Of a DNA stretch of 64,000 nucleotides, positions 8,272 through 17,337 are shown in pieces. How positions within the stretch are numbered: the first letter of the stretch is position 1; every line of letters starts with the position of its first letter. The notes below the pieces were generated by a model. The model was not told the origin of the DNA and ran no database searches. It saw only the letters and a program-made list of their open reading frames with translations. The stretch covers positions 1-64,000 of the forward strand of contig MKUW01000027.1 in the NCBI GenBank assembly GCA_001899005.1, written 5' to 3'. The DNA comes from Chloroflexi bacterium 44-23. Lineage in GTDB: Bacteria > Chloroflexota > Anaerolineae > Anaerolineales > Anaerolineaceae. A program made the position numbers and the translations under genes.

Positions 8272-10116
8272 ATGAGCAATAATAAGAAACTTGACAACGT
8301 TGATTTGAAGAAATATCTGCCGATCATAACGATCACTTGTATGTATGTACTTTTTGCGACTCTTTGGATCCTTTTCTCAGATCGTATTCTTGCGCGCATC
8401 ATCCCGGATTCAGAGCAATATATCTATGCGCAAACATATAAGGGGTGGTTCTTTGTGGTGGTGACAGGATTATTATTGTATAACACCATCCTGCACCAAT
8501 TTAAACAACACTGGAAAACAGCACACGAGGTCGAACAGATTGCAGCTTTCAGTAAAGACATCCGTGGAATTCTTGATCCGCACACCTTGACGCTTAAGAT
8601 TCTCACCCTTTTACACGATCTCTTTCAAGCCGAATCAGTTTTTTTTGGACAGCCCGATGGGCTTACAAAAATGCTGAAACTCTCTTTTCGGCGAGGTCCG
8701 GAAGAACTTTTGGTGCAATACATACCAGATTCCGATCCAATCTGGCAGCCGGTACTTCATCAGGCACAAAGCATCAGTTCATATCGCAATTTTGGTCATT
8801 CAGCACAGCTGACATTTGCCGGCCAATCTCTCAAACAGTATGCAGTCTCACCATTAATCGCCCGCGAGGTCGCGATAGGACTGATTGGGTTTGCGCGCGA
8901 AAACCCGGTTGAGCGTTCAGATTTGCACCTCTTACAGGCAGTAGCGGATATTACCAGTCAGGCATTTTTTGTTGCTGATCTTTTACATAATAATGTAACC
9001 CAGATTCGCCGGCTCTCATCAATGCGCAAGATCGACGATTCAATCCTCACCAACTTCGACATCCAGAATTTGATCAAACTTTTATTAAAAGAATTCATTG
9101 ACAATTTAGGGGTCGATGCGGCCGCAATCACAGTATTGAACCATGAGCGACGAACCATTGACATTTATCAACAAATCGGATTGAATGAAACTGAACCTGC
9201 CTACTTAAATGAGGCCTTTAACTATGTTGCCGGTTGTGATACCATGCTGGTCATTCAAAACACAAAAACCGGTATCCACAGTGAACGCAATTACCCACGC
9301 CACCACCCCATTCATAATGCGAGCTTCATCAGTTATGCTGTTTCACCTTTGATCAGCCAGGAAGAAAAATTGGGGATTGTTGAGCTTTATGCCCGCCGGG
9401 AAATTGATTGGAATCGCGAAACCACTCAGTTTTTTGAAGCGCTCGCGCGTCAAACAGCTGTTGCTATTGATCGTGTCAATCTGGTACTCAATTTGCAGAA
9501 ATCCAATTTAGATCTAACCAGATCGTATGAAGAGACTCTCGAAGGGTGGTCACGCGCGCTTGACATGCGTGATCATGAGACCGAAAACCACACCCAGCGT
9601 GTAACCGCCTTAACCATCGCTATGGGCCAAAGGCTGGGACTTAGCGAAGAGCAATTAACACACATGCGGCGTGGCAGTTTGTTGCATGATATCGGTAAAC
9701 TGGTTGTTCCGGATACAATCTTATTAAAGGAAGGCGATCTGACCCCGGAAGAGTGGCAGATTATGCGCCAGCACCCTTTGACCGCTCGCAACCTGCTCGA
9801 ACCAATCACTTTTTTGGCCCCAGCTCTGACCATACCCTACTTTCATCATGAAAAATGGGATGGCTCTGGATACCCACAGGGCTTGAGTGGTGGCTCAATC
9901 CCGATCGAGGCCCGCATTTTTGCAATTGTAGATGTCTGGGATGCACTTACGAATGATCGCCCTTACCGCACTGCCCTCAGTCCTGTGACTGCCGCGCGCC
10001 ATATCCTCGCACAAAGTGGAAAGCATTTTGACCCTCAAATCGTCAATTCCTTTCTAGAGATGCTGAATGAAAATGGCGTTCTCTCCGATGCGGACATGCT
10101 TAATTTGATGGATTAA
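8272..10116 (+). CDS. Membrane GAF-GAF-HD-GYP cyclic-di-GMP phosphodiesterase
   Basis: This 614-residue protein has two membrane segments near its N-terminus (about residues 15-35 and 60-76), two GAF-type sensor regions (about 90-225 and 250-405) and a C-terminal HD-GYP domain. The metal-binding pair HD lies in LLHDIGK near residue 472. The signature HHEKWDGSGYP near 523 is complete, so c-di-GMP hydrolysis is expected. Input is probably a small ligand or redox signal through the GAF domains. It stands alone, convergent with proA, and ends about 10 bp from that gene's stop. Confidence 0.88.
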   Translation: MSNNKKLDNVDLKKYLPIITITCMYVLFATLWILFSDRILARIIPDSEQYIYAQTYKGWFFVVVTGLLLYNTILHQFKQHWKTAHEVEQIAAFSKDIRGILDPHTLTLKILTLLHDLFQAESVFFGQPDGLTKMLKLSFRRGPEELLVQYIPDSDPIWQPVLHQAQSISSYRNFGHSAQLTFAGQSLKQYAVSPLIAREVAIGLIGFARENPVERSDLHLLQAVADITSQAFFVADLLHNNVTQIRRLSSMRKIDDSILTNFDIQNLIKLLLKEFIDNLGVDAAAITVLNHERRTIDIYQQIGLNETEPAYLNEAFNYVAGCDTMLVIQNTKTGIHSERNYPRHHPIHNASFISYAVSPLISQEEKLGIVELYARREIDWNRETTQFFEALARQTAVAIDRVNLVLNLQKSNLDLTRSYEETLEGWSRALDMRDHETENHTQRVTALTIAMGQRLGLSEEQLTHMRRGSLLHDIGKLVVPDTILLKEGDLTPEEWQIMRQHPLTARNLLEPITFLAPALTIPYFHHEKWDGSGYPQGLSGGSIPIEARIFAIVDVWDALTNDRPYRTALSPVTAARHILAQSGKHFDPQIVNSFLEMLNENGVLSDADMLNLMD

Positions 10117-10127
10117 GAGGACGGCTG

Positions 10128-11390
10128 TCAGCTCCTGACTGTATAGTCTCCGTGAACAACCCATTTATAGGTCGTCAGCCCCTCCAAACCGATTGGACCG
10201 CGTGCATGCAAACGCTGAGTTGATACTGCCACCTCGCCACCCAGACCAAGCTGGGAGCCGTCACTGAAACGGGTACTGGCATTAACGTACACCACAGCCG
10301 AATCCACTTGCGTAACAAATTGTCTGGCATGCTCGTTTGTTTCGGTTAAGATACCATCCGAATGAAAGGTGCTATGCTGCCAGATATGCTCGATTGCTGT
10401 CTCTAAATCCGGAACGACTTTAATGCCCAGCACCAATGAAAGCCATTCTGTATCGAAATCATTTTCCTGGGCTGGTAGAATTCCTTTTTCAGCATCAAGC
10501 GCCAGGAAAGGCTGACTGGATGGATCCAAGCGCAGGGAAACGCCATCTGAATACAGAGATGCCGCCACTCGAGGTATAAAATCGGCAGCGATTTCTTGAT
10601 TCACCAGCAAAGTATCCAGTGCGTTACAGACGGTTGGTCGCTGAACTTTGGCATTTTGAATGACTGCCAGGGCGCGCTCCGGATCGGCACTGGCGTCAAC
10701 ATACAAATGACAGATGCCGATACCGCCCAGCATGACCGGCATGGTGGCTTCCTGCTTGCAGAATTGTTGCAAATTATTTCCACCACGAGGAATAAGCATA
10801 TCCACAAATTTATCCATTTTCACCAATTGGGTTACCAGGGCACGATCGGCATCATCTATAAATTGGACTGCATCCGCCGGTAGATCGCATGCTTTTAAAA
10901 CACTATGGATGATGTTTACCAGACACAGATTGGTGGTGATGGTTTCCTTGCCGCCCCGTAAAATGACAACATTGCCCGATTTTAACCCTAATGCGCTGAT
11001 ATCAACTGTCACATTCGGCCGTGCTTCATAAATAACCGCAATGACACCCAACGGAACCCGAACACGACTGGCATGAATACCGTTAGCGGCAACCCGCTCA
11101 TCAATTATCTTGCCAATCGGGTCCGGCATGGCTGCCAGAGTTTTCAGATCAGCTGTCATGGCTGCAATGTGGCTGGGGTTCAACGCCAATCGATCAATCA
11201 AGGCATCATCCAAACCAGCCCTTCGACCGAATTCAATATCTTGCCGGTTTGCCACAAGGATCTCCTCTGCCCTTTCTTTCAATGCACTGGCTAATCCTGT
11301 CAAAAACAAGTTCCTTTGTGAGTCCGGTACGGCTGCCATGAGCCTGGCAGCCCGGCGTGCATTTTTCCCCATTAATTCAAGTTCTATCAT
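10128..11390 (-). CDS. proA: Glutamate-5-semialdehyde dehydrogenase (gamma-glutamyl phosphate reductase)
   Basis: ProA reduces gamma-glutamyl phosphate with NADPH to glutamate semialdehyde, the second step of proline synthesis in the cytoplasm. The 420-residue length is normal. The family signatures LRGGKE, VDMLIPRGG and the catalytic cysteine in RPTVCNALDT (near residue 256) are all present, as is GLGGEVAVSTQ near the end. The ATG at 11390 was chosen because it follows AAGGAG at proper distance and lies 10 bp after the proB stop. A much longer open frame upstream overlaps proB and is not real. It forms an operon with proB. No proC is seen in the window. Confidence 0.95.
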   Translation of the reverse strand: MIELELMGKNARRAARLMAAVPDSQRNLFLTGLASALKERAEEILVANRQDIEFGRRAGLDDALIDRLALNPSHIAAMTADLKTLAAMPDPIGKIIDERVAANGIHASRVRVPLGVIAVIYEARPNVTVDISALGLKSGNVVILRGGKETITTNLCLVNIIHSVLKACDLPADAVQFIDDADRALVTQLVKMDKFVDMLIPRGGNNLQQFCKQEATMPVMLGGIGICHLYVDASADPERALAVIQNAKVQRPTVCNALDTLLVNQEIAADFIPRVAASLYSDGVSLRLDPSSQPFLALDAEKGILPAQENDFDTEWLSLVLGIKVVPDLETAIEHIWQHSTFHSDGILTETNEHARQFVTQVDSAVVYVNASTRFSDGSQLGLGGEVAVSTQRLHARGPIGLEGLTTYKWVVHGDYTVRS

Positions 11391-11400
11391 CACCACTCCT

Positions 11401-12510
11401 TCACACAAACAAGAGGTTATTGTGATGCAATACCTCAACTCCATAGGTATACCCGAGTGTTTGCTCAATCTCTTGAGATTGTAACCCAACCAGACGCGAA
11501 AGGTCGGCTGAACCATAATTAACCATGCCGAGCGCAATATCCTTGTGTTGCAGATCGCGAATGTGGATAATATCTCCACGCTGAAACTCACCAGAAATTG
11601 ACTTGATGCCCACGGGTAACAGGCTCTTTCCACTGTGCAGTGCAGTGACTGCGCCAGAATCAATTTCAACGGCCGCATCACTATTGCGAGCCTCGGCCAG
11701 CATATAGCGTTTACGGCTTTCCAGCTTGGAACATAAAGCGCTAAAGCGTGTGCCAGCTGATTGACCATTAACAATTTGGGCGATTAACTCAGGGCGAGCA
11801 CCGTTGATGATGACCACCTCCACCCCCGATTGACGGGCAAGCTGTGCAGCTTGCAGTTTCGTGTACATTCCACCGGTCCCCTGATTGCTGCTGCTTCCGC
11901 CGGCTGCCTGCCAGTATTGAGCATCAATTTCAGCGCTGTTGATTTCACTTACCAACCTGGCGGCCGGATCATTGCGCGGATCAGCCGTAAAAAGACCATC
12001 CTGGTCCGTCAACAAGATCAACAGATCGGCTTCAATTACATTTGCCACCAGTGCCGAGAGGTTATCATTGTCACCCAGGCGAATTTCTTCAGTGCTGACC
12101 GTGTCATTTTCGTTAATAATCGGGATTACCCGGTATTGAATCAGAGCTTCCAGGGTATTGCGTGCGTTCAGGTAGCGCCGGCGGGATGAAAGGTCTTCGC
12201 GTGTTAACAAAACCTGCCCCACGGCGATATGATAAAACCCAAATAGCTGCGAGTAAAGCTCCATCAAGCGGGATTGGCCGACCGCTGCCAGCATTTGCTT
12301 GGCCGGCATATGCTTAGGCAGGATCGGATCGCCCAGCATTGACCTTCCCACGGTGATTGCTCCGGAGCTAACCACCATTACCTGGTGACCTTGCAGGTGT
12401 AAACGGGCAACCACACGCACAATTTCAAGCATATGCTCTACCGCGAGATCGGATTTTCCCTGGGTCAAAGTTGAGCTGCCAAGCTTGATGACGATTCGTT
12501 GAGGTTCCAT
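11401..12510 (-). CDS. proB: Glutamate 5-kinase
   Basis: ProB phosphorylates glutamate with ATP as the first and usually proline-inhibited step of proline synthesis. The 369-residue product has the amino-acid-kinase fold (about 1-255, starting VIKLGSSTL, with VVSSGAI and NENDTVS) and a C-terminal PUA domain (about 275-355), the full-length bacterial form. GTGGMYTKLQAA is the nucleotide/substrate loop. It is the first gene of the proBA operon, transcribed away from the YkgJ-type gene. Confidence 0.95.
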   Translation of the reverse strand: MEPQRIVIKLGSSTLTQGKSDLAVEHMLEIVRVVARLHLQGHQVMVVSSGAITVGRSMLGDPILPKHMPAKQMLAAVGQSRLMELYSQLFGFYHIAVGQVLLTREDLSSRRRYLNARNTLEALIQYRVIPIINENDTVSTEEIRLGDNDNLSALVANVIEADLLILLTDQDGLFTADPRNDPAARLVSEINSAEIDAQYWQAAGGSSSNQGTGGMYTKLQAAQLARQSGVEVVIINGARPELIAQIVNGQSAGTRFSALCSKLESRKRYMLAEARNSDAAVEIDSGAVTALHSGKSLLPVGIKSISGEFQRGDIIHIRDLQHKDIALGMVNYGSADLSRLVGLQSQEIEQTLGYTYGVEVLHHNNLLFV

Positions 12511-12595
12511 TAATAACCTATCTTCCTTTGGAATGATTGAATTGCCCTATCATACTCGAAATAAGGATAAAATCAAAGCCTGTTGTCTGACCCCG

Positions 12596-13075
12596 TTACT
12601 GATTCCTGGCAGGATTATTATGATGTGAACGATGCAGCCGTAGAGCTGCATGAGCACAATGTCCATGTGCGCGTGGGTGTTTCATGATCGGTCGCTGAAT
12701 CTGAACACGAGGCACCTGCATAAACAAAGGCCTCAGATGCCAGGCACTGCGAGCTTTATTGCAGCGTTCAAGATCAGAATAATCCTGATAAAAACCGCCA
12801 TCAGAAGTCCAATGCACGCCGAAATCAGCACAGGTTGATGAGCGTTGTGCGTAGATGGCGCACTGCACCTTTTCATGAACCTGGCCTCGTAAGGCCACGC
12901 AACGCGGATGAGCCTGGTTGGTACCTTTCATGGCACGCACATAAGGTGAAATATCCTCGGTCATTTCCTGAGGGACCGGCCCACCCAATTCATTTTCGCT
13001 CTCTTGCCAATAGAAAGAAACGCGGAAGAATGCGCAGCAGGCACCACAATTAAGACATGGATTGCTTCGAAACAT
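12596..13075 (-). CDS. YkgJ-family cysteine-cluster protein
   Basis: The 159-residue product begins with CLNCGACC near residues 7-14, followed by further cysteines in RCVAL, QCAIY, STCADFG and ERCNKA. This is the pattern of the YkgJ (UPF0153) family, thought to bind zinc or an iron-sulfur centre. The C-terminal ~40 residues are His/Arg-rich, not typical of the family, and could bind metal. The ATG at 13075 is preferred over an upstream TTG because it starts just before the cluster. Function is not established for the family. Confidence 0.75.
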   Translation of the reverse strand: MFRSNPCLNCGACCAFFRVSFYWQESENELGGPVPQEMTEDISPYVRAMKGTNQAHPRCVALRGQVHEKVQCAIYAQRSSTCADFGVHWTSDGGFYQDYSDLERCNKARSAWHLRPLFMQVPRVQIQRPIMKHPRAHGHCAHAALRLHRSHHNNPARNQ

Positions 13076-13159
13076 AACGAGCAATTATAGTCCTGATCCG
13101 TGAAAAGGTGAAAAGGAAAGATGGACAACCCGAATGCATTCGAGCTAGTGGTACAAAGC

Positions 13160-13300
13160 TCCAAGTTGTAGGTTGGGCAAGTCAAACGGGAAAATTACCA
13201 GCATGCAAGTTCACTCAGCAGGCTATCAATAACGCCTATTTACACTCTAAAGTTGCATCTTTCATACTCTCTCGTCGGACATGCCCAACCTACTCGTAAA
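13160..13300. repeat. Dispersed TAGGTTGGGC palindromic repeat
   Basis: The arms GTAGGTTGGGCAAGTC (from 13169) and GGACATGCCCAACCTACTC (to about 13295) are inverted relative to each other and flank about 90 bp. This is the same repeat family as at 37.8-40.0 kb. No gene is supported here. Confidence 0.6.
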
Positions 13301-13320
13301 ATTAGGACGGTCTTCTGCCT

Positions 13321-14736
13321 TTATTCTCCAACTACCCAGGTCATTTCCCAGTTGCTTTTTAGGACCAGTTCAATGCTACTCAGGGTAAGATCAATTTTGC
13401 CATTTGGGAGTGCATCTGCTGGCCAACCCGAAAGCCAGGTGCGGGTCTCTTCCTGATAAACTCCTGCTTCCTCATCCAATGTGTTTAACCAGAGTTGATT
13501 AATTTGCACGTTTTCGGGGTCCAATATCTTAAGATCGAGTACCAACCCCGCCAGATTTTGCCCTTCCCATTTCAGCGGCACCAGGCGCGCTTGCTGGACT
13601 TCAAATGCCAGGTCACCGGCTGTTATGCGTTGGTTAATTTCCCAGTGATCTCCAATCTGTGGCATTTCACCCAGATCAATTTTGAAAACCTGCTTCAATT
13701 CCGCTCGCAGGGTTAACGCATTGACCTGAAAAGTAAGCGTGCGAGCGGAAACATCCACTGGCATGAAATCATAAGTGCTGCTATAGGATTGATAGGTCTC
13801 ACTTGCAGCGCCCGTCGGATCAATTTCTAATATCCGTTGACCCTGGTCTTCGAAATGAATACCGCGTTCAATTTGCTGATATATTCTGCCTTGATCATCC
13901 TGTAAAACAAAATCGTTGAAGTAAATCGGGAAAAAAGCGGAAGGGAAGTTCATTCTGATCTTAAGTGCGGTATCTTTAAGGCTTTGAGAGACTTGCTCTA
14001 CGATTAAGGTGATGTCATTTTGCATCGCACTGGCACCCTGCGGAGAATAAGCTTTGGGTAGTAAGGCTGCCATTTCTGCTTCGGAAAGCGGATAGAGTCT
14101 GACAGGCACCTCCCAGGCAGGTGTTTGTGTATCGGACTTCATTCCAGATGGGTCCCAAACGACACTCAACGAACTTGCAGCATTTGGCAGACTATGAAAT
14201 TGGAAGATACCCCAATATTCACCAGGTAAGGAAGTGACCTCTACCATCTTCCCGTTGGGATGAAGTTCGGCTCCATTGGCAAGACGCAAAGCAATTCCCT
14301 GGTCCAAACCAATCTCCTGATAAGCAGAGAAACCGGTCAGATGAATTACGAGGAATGTTTCTTCGTTGGAGGTGAACAGTTGTTGCACTTCAAATTGCTC
14401 TTGCCCCCGAGATTGGCTGACTGTTTCCTTCAAACCCCAGCCATTATCTGTATTAACAAAGCCCACCCCCGGTATGTAGCCAATAAGATTCTGCAGTCCG
14501 GCATAAACCCGACCCGGTCCCATCCACAAAATGACAGCAATAAACACGATCAAGATGACTGCGCTCACACTCACCAAACGCGCATGAAAACGCACGCGAG
14601 GCATCCGATCGCGGGCAGGGTAGGTTAACAAACGCCCCCGCAGATCCTTTAAGAAAAGCTCGCCATTTTCCGTCCCCCGCATGACATTTCGAATCTCCTC
14701 TTCAAATGAATCTTTTTTCTGGATTTGAATGTCCAC
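13321..14736 (-). CDS. Membrane protein with large external domain, probable anti-sigma partner (DUF4179-like)
   Basis: The product (about 471 residues from the GTG start) has a short cytoplasmic N-terminus, one membrane segment (about residues 53-75) and a large beta-rich external part. The arrangement directly behind an ECF sigma gene, with overlapping ends, is typical of anti-sigma factors. The external part resembles the DUF4179/immunoglobulin-like regions seen in Firmicutes and Chloroflexota partners. The GTG at 14736 follows GGAGG at good spacing; an ATG at 14754 is the alternative and would add six residues. No zinc-binding HxxxCxxC motif is seen, so it is not a ZAS-type anti-sigma factor. 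The partner role is inferred. Confidence 0.65.
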   Translation of the reverse strand: MDIQIQKKDSFEEEIRNVMRGTENGELFLKDLRGRLLTYPARDRMPRVRFHARLVSVSAVILIVFIAVILWMGPGRVYAGLQNLIGYIPGVGFVNTDNGWGLKETVSQSRGQEQFEVQQLFTSNEETFLVIHLTGFSAYQEIGLDQGIALRLANGAELHPNGKMVEVTSLPGEYWGIFQFHSLPNAASSLSVVWDPSGMKSDTQTPAWEVPVRLYPLSEAEMAALLPKAYSPQGASAMQNDITLIVEQVSQSLKDTALKIRMNFPSAFFPIYFNDFVLQDDQGRIYQQIERGIHFEDQGQRILEIDPTGAASETYQSYSSTYDFMPVDVSARTLTFQVNALTLRAELKQVFKIDLGEMPQIGDHWEINQRITAGDLAFEVQQARLVPLKWEGQNLAGLVLDLKILDPENVQINQLWLNTLDEEAGVYQEETRTWLSGWPADALPNGKIDLTLSSIELVLKSNWEMTWVVGE

Positions 14737-14737
14737 T

Positions 14738-15304
14738 TTAATCCTCCATCTCATTCTGCAATCGATTGATTAATCGGTAAACACGCTGCTTGGCAGCAGC
14801 TTCTCTGATCCTGAGTACCTGTGCCATTTCAGCAAAGGAAAGCTCCGATACATAGCGGAGCCGCAACAGTTCCTCGTCTTGCTCAGGCAGAGCAGCGATC
14901 AGCGCTTTCAATTTCTGTTGTCTTTCTGTCATGATCACCCGGCTTAATGGATCTGTTTGCGGATCAATCGCCTCTTCGGATATTATGGCAGGCCAGCGTT
15001 TATTCCGGCGAAAATAATCCACAGATTGGTTGCGCGCAATCGAAAAAAGCCAGGCGGAAAAATAACCCCTTTGACGATATGCCGGTAATGCTTCCAGCGC
15101 TTTGATAAAGGTCTGCGAGGTTAGATCTTGCGCAACCTGGAGATTGCCAACCCGGCTCAATAAATACCGAAAAATAGAACGTGCATAGCGATCATAGAGT
15201 TTTCCAAACGCCTGTGGGTCGCTGCGAGCAGCCTCCACTTGCTGCGCTTCCTGATCTACCGCTGAGGGCGAAATTTCTTCTTCTCGCTCGAGTGGTTTTT
15301 CCAT
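14738..15304 (-). CDS. ECF-type RNA polymerase sigma factor
   Basis: The 188-residue product has sigma region 2 (about 40-110, with YDRYARSIFRYLLSR and the core-binding FSAWLFSIARNQSVDYFRR) and region 4 (about 130-185, helix-turn-helix around LSFAEMAQVLRI). It lacks regions 1 and 3, which defines the ECF group. The ATG at 15304 follows GAGGAG and is preferred over an ATG 54 bp upstream without a ribosome site. It is cotranscribed with the membrane protein downstream, which probably holds it inactive. Confidence 0.9.
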   Translation of the reverse strand: MEKPLEREEEISPSAVDQEAQQVEAARSDPQAFGKLYDRYARSIFRYLLSRVGNLQVAQDLTSQTFIKALEALPAYRQRGYFSAWLFSIARNQSVDYFRRNKRWPAIISEEAIDPQTDPLSRVIMTERQQKLKALIAALPEQDEELLRLRYVSELSFAEMAQVLRIREAAAKQRVYRLINRLQNEMED

Positions 15305-15475
15305 CACACTCCTCTTAATCTCTGACTTAATCTTATTACACTCATAGGTTAAACGCAAAATGGAACGAAAAGTAACATAAAGAAAGTAAGCTGCAAACCG
15401 TTAAGAAGTTAGGCCACAATCTAAATTTCAAATTGACCATTTTTTTTAATATCGCGTCATTTGAAAGTTTTCGTT

Positions 15476-15513
15476 GTATTTCTTAAATAAAACAGGGTTG
15501 AGGAGTGTTTTTA
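15476..15513. mobile_element. MITE half-copy
   Basis: The bases from GTATTTCTT through GGGTTGAGGAGTGTTTTTA match one arm of the inverted-repeat element described at 6876-6966, with a few substitutions. The other arm is missing, so this is a truncated relic. Confidence 0.6.
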
Positions 15514-15592
15514 AGGGGATGATGGCCAGCCTATACTTGCAAAAAGCTGGATATTGAAGCATGATTAAGCATCGCAACCAACAGAAGGAATC

Positions 15593-17167
15593 ATGGAAAA
15601 AAGACCTTTGCCTCTTATCCCCTACCCGCATTCAATCCAGCGCCAACCCGGCAGCCTGGAACTGATTGACAGTCTGGAAATCTTTTACCATCCTTATTTC
15701 CAAAACGAGATGAGCGTATTTCGCCGCCAGGTTGCTTCTCTGATCGCAACAGAGATAACCTATATTAAGGAAGAAGCCTGTCTATTCCTGCGTCAAACGG
15801 AAAGCGAAGAGCTTTCTTCCGGCAGCTACCAATTAGATATCACCCCATCCCAGATCCATCTGGCCGCCCGTGAACGCAGCAGCATGTTCGCCGGTTTGCA
15901 GACTCTCGTGCAACTCATGCGGGCAGGCAGCGACGCAGGCCATCTGCCGTTGCAAATTGAATGTATGCGGATTCTCGACCAACCCAACTACGAGTGGCGC
16001 GGATTCATGCTGGATGAAGCCCGTCATTTTCAGGGCGCCGAAACTGTCAAAATGATCCTGGATTGGATGTCCTATTTAAAGATGAATGTGTTTCACTGGC
16101 ACCTCAGCGATGATCAGGGCTTTCGCGTGGAGAGCAAGCGCTTTCCGTTATTGACAGAGATTGGCTCGTATCGCCCTGCCACGCAACGCGGTGGAATGCT
16201 CAGTCGAAAAGTCAACATGCAGTCGCACCAGGGTTTTTATACGCAGGCCGAAATCAGTGAACTGGTGGAGTATGCTGCTGATCGCCATATCACTGTGGTG
16301 CCGGAAATTGATGTTCCCGGTCACAGCAGTGCCATCCTGGCTGCCTATCCAGAGCTAGGCTGTCGCGATCGTGATTACGTGGTGCAGCCTTACTGGGGCA
16401 TTCACAGTGACATTCTGTGTGTCGGCCAAAAATCGACCCTCGATTTTCTCGAGCAGCTCTATGGCGAGCTTTTGGATATTTTTCCGGGGCCATATTTCCA
16501 TAGCGGTGGTGATGAAGCCCCCAAGAAGCGCTGGCATCGCTGCCCCCGCTGCCAGGAACTCACGCGCCAGTTGGGTTATGCCAAAGTTGAACAACTGCAA
16601 ACCTATCTCGCCAATCACCTTAATCGCTTCCTGCAATCTCAAGGGCGTACCATGATCGCTTGGAACGAAGTGTTGTCCGAAGACCTGGACGCGGACATTA
16701 TTATTCAATTCTGGCTGGGAAATAAAACCGAATTAATTGACCATGCCAAAACCGGACGACGCATCATCCTCTCCAATTATAACGCCTACTATCTTGATCA
16801 TACCTACACGCATAGCAGTCTTGAAAAGGTCTATATCTTCGATCCTTTATTTGGCGATCTTAAATCTCACACCGCCAGTATTCTTGGGATCGAAGCGCCT
16901 CTCTGGACTGAATTTGTTCCTACTCGCGCTCGCTTGGATTGGCAACTCTTTCCCCGCCTGCTCGCCATCGCGGAAAGTGCCTGGTTGGGTAATAGCCGGC
17001 CCGGATATGATCATTTTCACAGGCGACTTGCCGGGTTACTGCCCCAGTTGGAGCAGGCTGGCATTGGTTATGCCGCATTGGATCAAGTTGATCCACCTGC
17101 CTGGAGGCGTCTGGGTAGTGGAATCTCGTTGCTCCAGGAAGGCAAAGGAGTGGCTGAGAAGGATTAA
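15593..17167 (+). CDS. Family 20 glycoside hydrolase (beta-N-acetylhexosaminidase)
   Basis: This 524-residue protein has the N-terminal GH20b-type beta domain (about 1-130) and the catalytic barrel. The barrel contains NVFHWHLSDDQGFR, VPEIDVPGHS and the catalytic Asp-Glu pair in HSGGDEAPKKRW near residue 306. It should release terminal N-acetylglucosamine or N-acetylgalactosamine by substrate-assisted catalysis. No signal peptide is seen, so it probably acts on imported oligosaccharides or recycled wall fragments. It is a single-gene unit. Confidence 0.92.
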   Translation: MEKRPLPLIPYPHSIQRQPGSLELIDSLEIFYHPYFQNEMSVFRRQVASLIATEITYIKEEACLFLRQTESEELSSGSYQLDITPSQIHLAARERSSMFAGLQTLVQLMRAGSDAGHLPLQIECMRILDQPNYEWRGFMLDEARHFQGAETVKMILDWMSYLKMNVFHWHLSDDQGFRVESKRFPLLTEIGSYRPATQRGGMLSRKVNMQSHQGFYTQAEISELVEYAADRHITVVPEIDVPGHSSAILAAYPELGCRDRDYVVQPYWGIHSDILCVGQKSTLDFLEQLYGELLDIFPGPYFHSGGDEAPKKRWHRCPRCQELTRQLGYAKVEQLQTYLANHLNRFLQSQGRTMIAWNEVLSEDLDADIIIQFWLGNKTELIDHAKTGRRIILSNYNAYYLDHTYTHSSLEKVYIFDPLFGDLKSHTASILGIEAPLWTEFVPTRARLDWQLFPRLLAIAESAWLGNSRPGYDHFHRRLAGLLPQLEQAGIGYAALDQVDPPAWRRLGSGISLLQEGKGVAEKD

Positions 17168-17181
17168 AGTACGATTTGCAA

Positions 17182-17300
17182 AAAGACATTCGTACTTTGT
17201 GCAAATCTAAACAGAAAGTCTTTAGGTTTTTGTGCGAGGGAACACATAAAGTCTTTTGTCTTTTGTGAATCTGATCACGAAAAGACCTTTGACTTTTGTG
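17182..17300 (+). repeat. Four 20-bp iterons at exact 33-bp spacing
   Basis: Four related 20-mers start at 17182, 17215, 17248 and 17281, always 33 bp apart. The second is AAAGTCTTTAGGTTTTTGTG, the third AAAGTCTTTTGTCTTTTGTG and the fourth AAAGACCTTTGACTTTTGTG. The 13-bp gaps between them are unrelated. The spacing equals about three helix turns, so a protein bound to each would sit on one face of the DNA. The fourth copy contains the -35 box of the downstream gene. Confidence 0.75.
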
Positions 17301-17316
17301 TGTTTGGCGCTATAAT
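17289..17316 (+). promoter_or_regulatory. Promoter of the AAA ATPase gene
   Basis: TTGACT at 17289-17294 and TATAAT at 17311-17316 are spaced by 16 bp. The -35 box lies inside the last of the four iterons, so binding there would be expected to block RNA polymerase. Confidence 0.65.
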
Positions 17317-17337
17317 CTGAATCAGGAGCATCGAGTA

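Noticed and set aside
10128..11774. 548-residue form of ProA with a long N-terminal extension
   Set aside because: The extension lies inside proB in another frame and has no family similarity; the ATG at 11390 has a good ribosome site.
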